This document shows positions 59,405 to 64,000 of a stretch of 64,000 bases of DNA, piece after piece. How positions within the stretch are numbered: the stretch's first letter is position 1; each line of letters opens with the position of its first letter. The DNA is from Pohlia nutans (Eukaryota > Streptophyta > Bryopsida > Bryales > Mniaceae), in contig CM040099.1 of the NCBI GenBank assembly GCA_022496805.1, positions 17,014,531 through 17,078,530 on the forward strand, written 5' to 3'. The notes beneath the pieces are model-generated. The model was given only the letters and a program-made list of their open reading frames with translations, was not told the origin of the DNA and ran no database searches. A program made the position numbers and the translations under genes.

Positions 59405-62400
59405 ATAACACACAATTTACTATTTACGCACTTGGCCATATAATCATGCACTTAGTCCCCCAGCGCATAAATATTTTTGTCTAACTTTTTAAAAATAAAG
59501 TGCGGATTATTTTCTTTTTTCAATCCCCCACAGTGTAAAAAAGTAATTATTTTAGTTATTTTTTATTCTCATCTTTAGCTTTTCTTTTATCTTTTCTTTT
59601 TTATCTTGATTTCTTTCTTGTCTTTCTTCTTCTCTTCCTTTTTGTCTTCATTTTCTTTTTTCTCTTCTTCTTTTTCCTCAGTTGTGGCTTCTGAACTGTA
59701 AACAATGAGAGCAAATCCACAAAAAAAAAAAAAACTTCTTTGGTTTTTTTGGCCGTGGGGTGCTGCTCAATCCTCTAGGGCAGCTGCCAAAAAAAAGAAA
59801 AAAAACGTTTTTTTTGGAACATACTTTATCGAAATTAAGGCATTATCAAATTCTTTATCTGACTCATTCTCTGAATAGGAGTCAATGCAGTCAAAGAGGA
59901 AATCATACTAGAGATCAGTTTTGAATACTGCACAGACTAGTGCTCCAGGTAGAGGTAGATCAAAGAAATTGACAAGAACAAAGATCGAATCACAACTGAG
60001 CCAAAACATTGAGTCGAAACTCAACTATTAGCATTAATCAAGAAGAAAGATCGATTCACAACTGAGCCAAAACATTGAGCCAAAACATTGAGTCAAAACT
60101 CAACTATTAGCATCAATCAATAGGAAGAAACGAAAAAATAGTAACAGAGTATTAGAAAGAAATAGGTTTCAAATCCTAATTCGAATAAAACAATAAGGTA
60201 AAGGTAGTAATTAGTCTGTGCCACAGTAAGGGATTATAACAAAAACAAACCCTAAAACAAACACTGAAGAGATTTGTCGCTTGCAAAAGCACAATAGCAC
60301 CCTAATTCTCACGTAGACATAGCTTTCCTAAAGCATAGAAAAGCCAAAGAAAGAACAAGAAAAAGAACAAAGCAGGATCCTCCAAGCCTCTATCTGTGAG
60401 AAGAAATTTGAGAATTCCTCAAGAGGTGATATTTCTCACCTGTACCCATGCCACACAACAAACATTAGTTGGCCACAATCATGACGTGTACGAGGTGTCT
60501 TCAGAATACCACAACTTGTTATTGTTGTTCACAAGAGAAAAAATCAAGACTACAAGCAGTAAATCACAGAAAGGAGGAGCGTAGCAAGTTATAAAAACAC
60601 TCAAGTAAATTGGAGTCCTACTGTTTGAACCTGCGGTCCGCTGATTTTAGAGCCAGAAGCCATTGTAATCGCCGCTCTGCATGCACAGTACCGATCGACA
60701 AAAAGAGAGCACGGACAGCCTCACGTCTGAGAAAGACTCAAAACTCAGCCTGCTTTCTAAGTAAGAGCAAAGCGCACTCCCGAGGCAAGCCATTCTTCCA
60801 GGGGAGAAATTTCAATTTTCAGAAGAATTGAAGAGGTGGGTCGGTCTTAATTTGCAATTAAGGCACAGCCTCCAATGCGTCGTCAAGAAGCGTATGCATG
60901 CGGAGCAGTAGGTAAGAGTTTTTATAAAAATAAAAACGATTCATGTCAGGTAAAGAATGCATGCAAAGCAATAGGTAAGAGTTTTTATAAAAATAAAAAC
61001 CATTCATATCAGGTAAGGTATGCACGCGAAGCAAGTAGGTAAGGGTTTTTATAAAAATAAAAAAGATTCATATAGAGCCTGCCCTGTTACCTTTATGGCT
61101 CGAAAAATGAGAAAGCAAATAAGCTTTTAGTCTCAATCTTAGTGGTTTGAATAATGGAATCAGCATATTTAGAAGCTCGAGGCTTATCTAAAGGCCGGAG
61201 TAATTTCTCAAAAAATAAAAAACTTGTTTATTTTTTCTTGACTTTTTGTCTTTTTTTAAAATTTCTATTTTTAGAGGCTAGGGTGTGCGGCCGCGCACCC
61301 TAAGACCCTCTCATCTCCCTCATTTTTGTCTTCATCTCCTTCTCCATCCCTCCTCTCTCCTAGATAGATAGATAGAAACACCGACCCTATTGCAAGGCCG
61401 GCGTGAATAAAGTATTCGTTTGTGATGTCAATGACCCGGTGCCCACCGGACGAAGGGACATTGGAACAATACTACTCTCTCCTTTCAAAGATGGACACTA
61501 TAGTAACCGAAACATAGTATCAGTAACAGTAACAAAAGAAAAAAACGAAGTAATGATGGTTGGGTGCTAGTTTGTATAAAGGTATGGCAATGGTGTTTAT
61601 TGCTTTAAATGATTGTGTGTTTTATGGAGGTTTCGCAAATGTTGAATTTTGTTTCTAGTTGTTTCATTGAGGGGACGTGTGTGGTTCCTCTGGCTCCAGC
61701 TGTGATGACTATGATAGGATCTACTTTCCAACCTTGTTGTATGATGTTATTAATTAAAGGTTGGTATTTTACAATTCTTTTGCCAATTGTTTCTGGTGAA
61801 AATCTGTCGTTTGTGTATGTGAATTCTATAAATTGTATAGTTAGGTTATCATCGGGGTTTAGAGGAGGTGGACTTTGGTATGGGATCGAGGTCTTTAATG
61901 CATAGTATATGTGGTTTGAATCAGGCATTACATTGACATCTTTGTTGACCACAAGTACATGGTAATAACTATGGAGGAACTTTGTTTTCTTCTGGATCAT
62001 TGTTGAATGTGCCCGCATTCATGAGAGTGTAGCATCTTGATTTATTTGAGGATAGTATTAATTTTCTTAATTTTCAAACTGCTTTGTTGTGTCTTTTGGT
62101 TCTTAGTGCATGTATATGATGTTGATTGCAGAGTAGGAGTACATGTAGCCATGTGTCTGCATCTTGTGAGTTACAAACGGGACATTTTTTTGAGGGGAAT
62201 CTTTGTATACCGAAAATTAATTGCTTTTTGGCGTTTCCCATGTATTGACCGGTTCTAAATTTTAGTATGCTTGTCTTTTGTGAGTCTATTATTTCTGGGT
62301 TATTCCACTCCCTTCTTCTCATATATATAGGAGAGAGGTGAGGGAAGAGAGAGGGAGTGAGAGAGAAGAAAGAAAGACAAGAGGGAGACAAGAAAGAAGA

Positions 62401-62618
62401 CAAGAAAGAACTCAAGATAATAAAGAAAACATAAAAGAAAAGATAAAGATGAGAATAAAAAATAATTAAAATAATTAAATGTTTATAATGCGAGGGATTG
62501 AAAAAAGACAACATTGATGTTTTTTAAAGAACTATTTTACCAACTTTTTTAAAAGCCAAATATGCTTATGAAATGAACGCACTTGGCCAAGTGCATAAAT
62601 AGCAAATTGCGTGTTTAA
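59405..62618. mobile_element. 3.2-kb element with ~280-bp inverted termini (right duplicate)
   Basis: This is the counterpart of 16,095-19,308. It holds the same 64-bp triplet repeat (60,888-61,074) and LINE fragment. It has a cluster of copy-specific base changes (near 60,521, 60,560, 61,340, 61,452 and 61,558). Confidence 0.7.
61605..62319 (-). pseudogene. LINE reverse-transcriptase C-terminal fragment (right duplicate)
   Basis: This is the counterpart of 18,295-19,009, with the same stop and frame shift. Confidence 0.6.
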
Positions 62619-62950
62619 TGCTCTTAATTCAAAGATTCAAATACTTGAGCTTGATTCCAAGTTTAAAAAAAATTAGAGTGTACTTTTTAACCAATGTGTT
62701 TTTCAATCCTTAGTATTGGTAAATTACTACAGTATTCCTTTTTTCCTGCCGCTTGCTTCTTTTTTAATATCTAGTTTTCTGCTCTAATTTCTCTAATCCA
62801 TTGTTGTACTCAAGATTGGAAGAAGCCCTTTACACTAGTACAATCTCAATGATTGTCCCACTCTTTGCAACTCATCCTTGATCTCAATTTACACCGATCA
62901 ATCTCTTTTTATTGCTTACAAAAACAAGAAACAATACAATTTTTTACAAA

Positions 62951-62976
62951 ATGCCATATTTAACTATTTCTGGACT
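62951..62976 (+). mobile_element. Left end of a third transposon copy
   Basis: This 26-bp terminus equals 19,641-19,666 and is preceded by CAAA. The subterminal repeats follow at 63,058-63,295. The rest of this copy runs out of the window. Confidence 0.8.
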
Positions 62977-63512
62977 ATTCATTGAATTCTGGACTATGTG
63001 GAGTCCAGACAAAGCAAAGGAAAATGAAAGGGCCTTAGTAAAACCATGCCCCACTGTAATGAATAATGTATGATTTGAATGTTTGGATCAGGAGATCTCC
63101 CAATATAATGCTGTTCCGACAGAACAAATGTCATCTTTTAATTGCATGAGAGAAAATGTATGGACAAAGTAATGTAATGAATACTGTATGATTTGAATGT
63201 TTGGATCAGGAGATCTCCCGATATAGTGCGTTCCGGAAGGACAACAGTCATCTCATAGTTGCATGAGTGAAAATGTATGGACAAACTAAGTAATATAACA
63301 ATACAAATAACACACATAGACCAAAGAAACAAGAAGAAAAAGAGTTATCGACGAAGGGAGATGGTGAAATAGTCATTTACATTACAAAAATGAGTTACAT
63401 GAAGAAGAGGTATTGTCATGAAAGTCATTCGACTGAACGGTCCATCAAAGTGCCACTAATACGTCCAGTACACATGGCCACGATATTGTAACTGACAAAC
63501 TGTATGTAATGT

Positions 63513-64000
63513 CTATTGCTCTACCCTACTGGTGTACCATTGCCTAAGTGATCTTCTACATAATTTCCCATCCATAGGTGTGTTCTGGAGGAACTCAGTA
63601 ACGGAGTCATAATGAACCAAATCCATAATGAATGGAAGTAAGGTTGTGCAGACGTCTGGTATGACGTTTCGCGGATTAGGTAGGTGCATTTCACCCTTCC
63701 AAGGAATCGGGAAATAGCAGGTATGATTTCCATTCATTACATTCTTCCATTCACAATCATCAACAATGAGAACATTACCCGGTTTGCAAAACCTACGAGT
63801 TTTAGTACCCATTGTAAGTCGCTGCAGCAACTTCTGGAAGAATGGATAAGGCTTCTGTCGAACACACTTGTCCTGACCATACACAAAAAGCAACTGCGAT
63901 CTAAGCTCCATTGGGAGTAGATGCGCTAAGACAAGGTCCAAGCGGGATGGGGGCATACATGACCATATTCCGACGTGGAATACTTCCAAAAGCATTCGAA
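63513..64000 (-). CDS. Tandem HAD-like protein, last exon only (cut by window)
   Basis: This is the counterpart of 20,203-20,690, in the third exon of the 450-aa tandem FCP1/HAD-like gene. It contains the IWSC block and VLIVDDCEWKN of the second, degenerate module. The nucleophile-position motif and the first module lie beyond 64,000. Confidence 0.65.
   Translation of the reverse strand, partial: RMLLEVFHVGIWSCMPPSRLDLVLAHLLPMELRSQLLFVYGQDKCVRQKPYPFFQKLLQRLTMGTKTRRFCKPGNVLIVDDCEWKNVMNGNHTCYFPIPWKGEMHLPNPRNVIPDVCTTLLPFIMDLVHYDSVTEFLQNTPMDGKLCRRSLRQWYTSRVEQ

Larger units (their letters stand above)
43306..64000. repeat. Right copy of the 43.3-kb direct duplication
   Basis: This is the second copy of bases 1-20,690 and runs off the right edge of the window. 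The copies differ by scattered substitutions, by a 4-bp TTAG difference in a short tandem repeat (near 9,643 versus 52,937), and by a diverged patch at 54,311-54,391. The differences show that two distinct molecules or loci were sequenced and that this is not one read path repeated. Confidence 0.97.

Noticed and set aside
1..64000. A 43-kb circular molecule assembled past its own start
   Set aside because: The copies differ by substitutions, an indel and a conversion patch, so one circle read twice cannot explain them; a mixture of circles is not fully excluded.

Overview
The window is nuclear DNA of a plant-like eukaryote. It has short GT-AG introns, TTTAGGG/CCCTAAA-type degenerate telomeric repeats, LINE debris, piggyBac- and Harbinger-like MITEs, and long AT-rich stretches without genes. 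A bryophyte (liverwort) is my best guess, but nothing here proves it. No rRNA, tRNA, CRISPR array or bacterial operon was seen.

The layout is a large direct duplication. Bases 1-20,690 recur at 43,306-64,000 (offset 43,305 at the left, 43,310 after two small indels) at roughly 99.9% identity. Within that period I infer a 26.4-kb transposon at 19,641-46,088. It has perfect 26-bp terminal inverted repeats (TIRs), a CAAA repeat on both sides, and tandem subterminal repeats at both ends. The order is: right end of one transposon copy (1-2,783), a 16.9-kb spacer (2,784-19,640), the complete transposon (19,641-46,088), the spacer again (46,089-62,950), and the left end of a third copy (62,951-64,000).

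The transposon carries three genes. Two lie on the minus strand: a five-exon gene for a protein of about 1,441 aa with a GGQH motif, and a three-exon gene for a 450-aa protein with two FCP1/HAD-like modules. Their predicted ends overlap by 14 bases. The third, on the plus strand, is a DUF7869-like transposase gene. It is disrupted by one in-frame TAG and by a 4.5-kb GC-rich insertion flanked by CCAAA on both sides. About 32 copies of a palindrome with consensus CATCGGGAGATCTCCCGATG are spread through this transposon: in the subterminal repeats, upstream of the transposase, in six of its seven predicted introns and in one exon. I found none in the spacer, in the internal repeat blocks (28.1-36.4 kb) or in the 4.5-kb insertion. 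The palindrome may be a recognition or regulatory site of the element.

The spacer holds a broken GC-rich gene, several nested MITE and fold-back elements, a LINE fragment, and a 5.2-kb inverted repeat. Each arm of that inverted repeat carries the same 70-residue protein gene with 16 cysteines, so four copies lie in the window. One arm differs between the two duplicates in a way that looks like gene conversion between the arms.

Exon-intron structures were read by eye from splice sites and frame continuity. Family names come from recognised motifs, not from a search.
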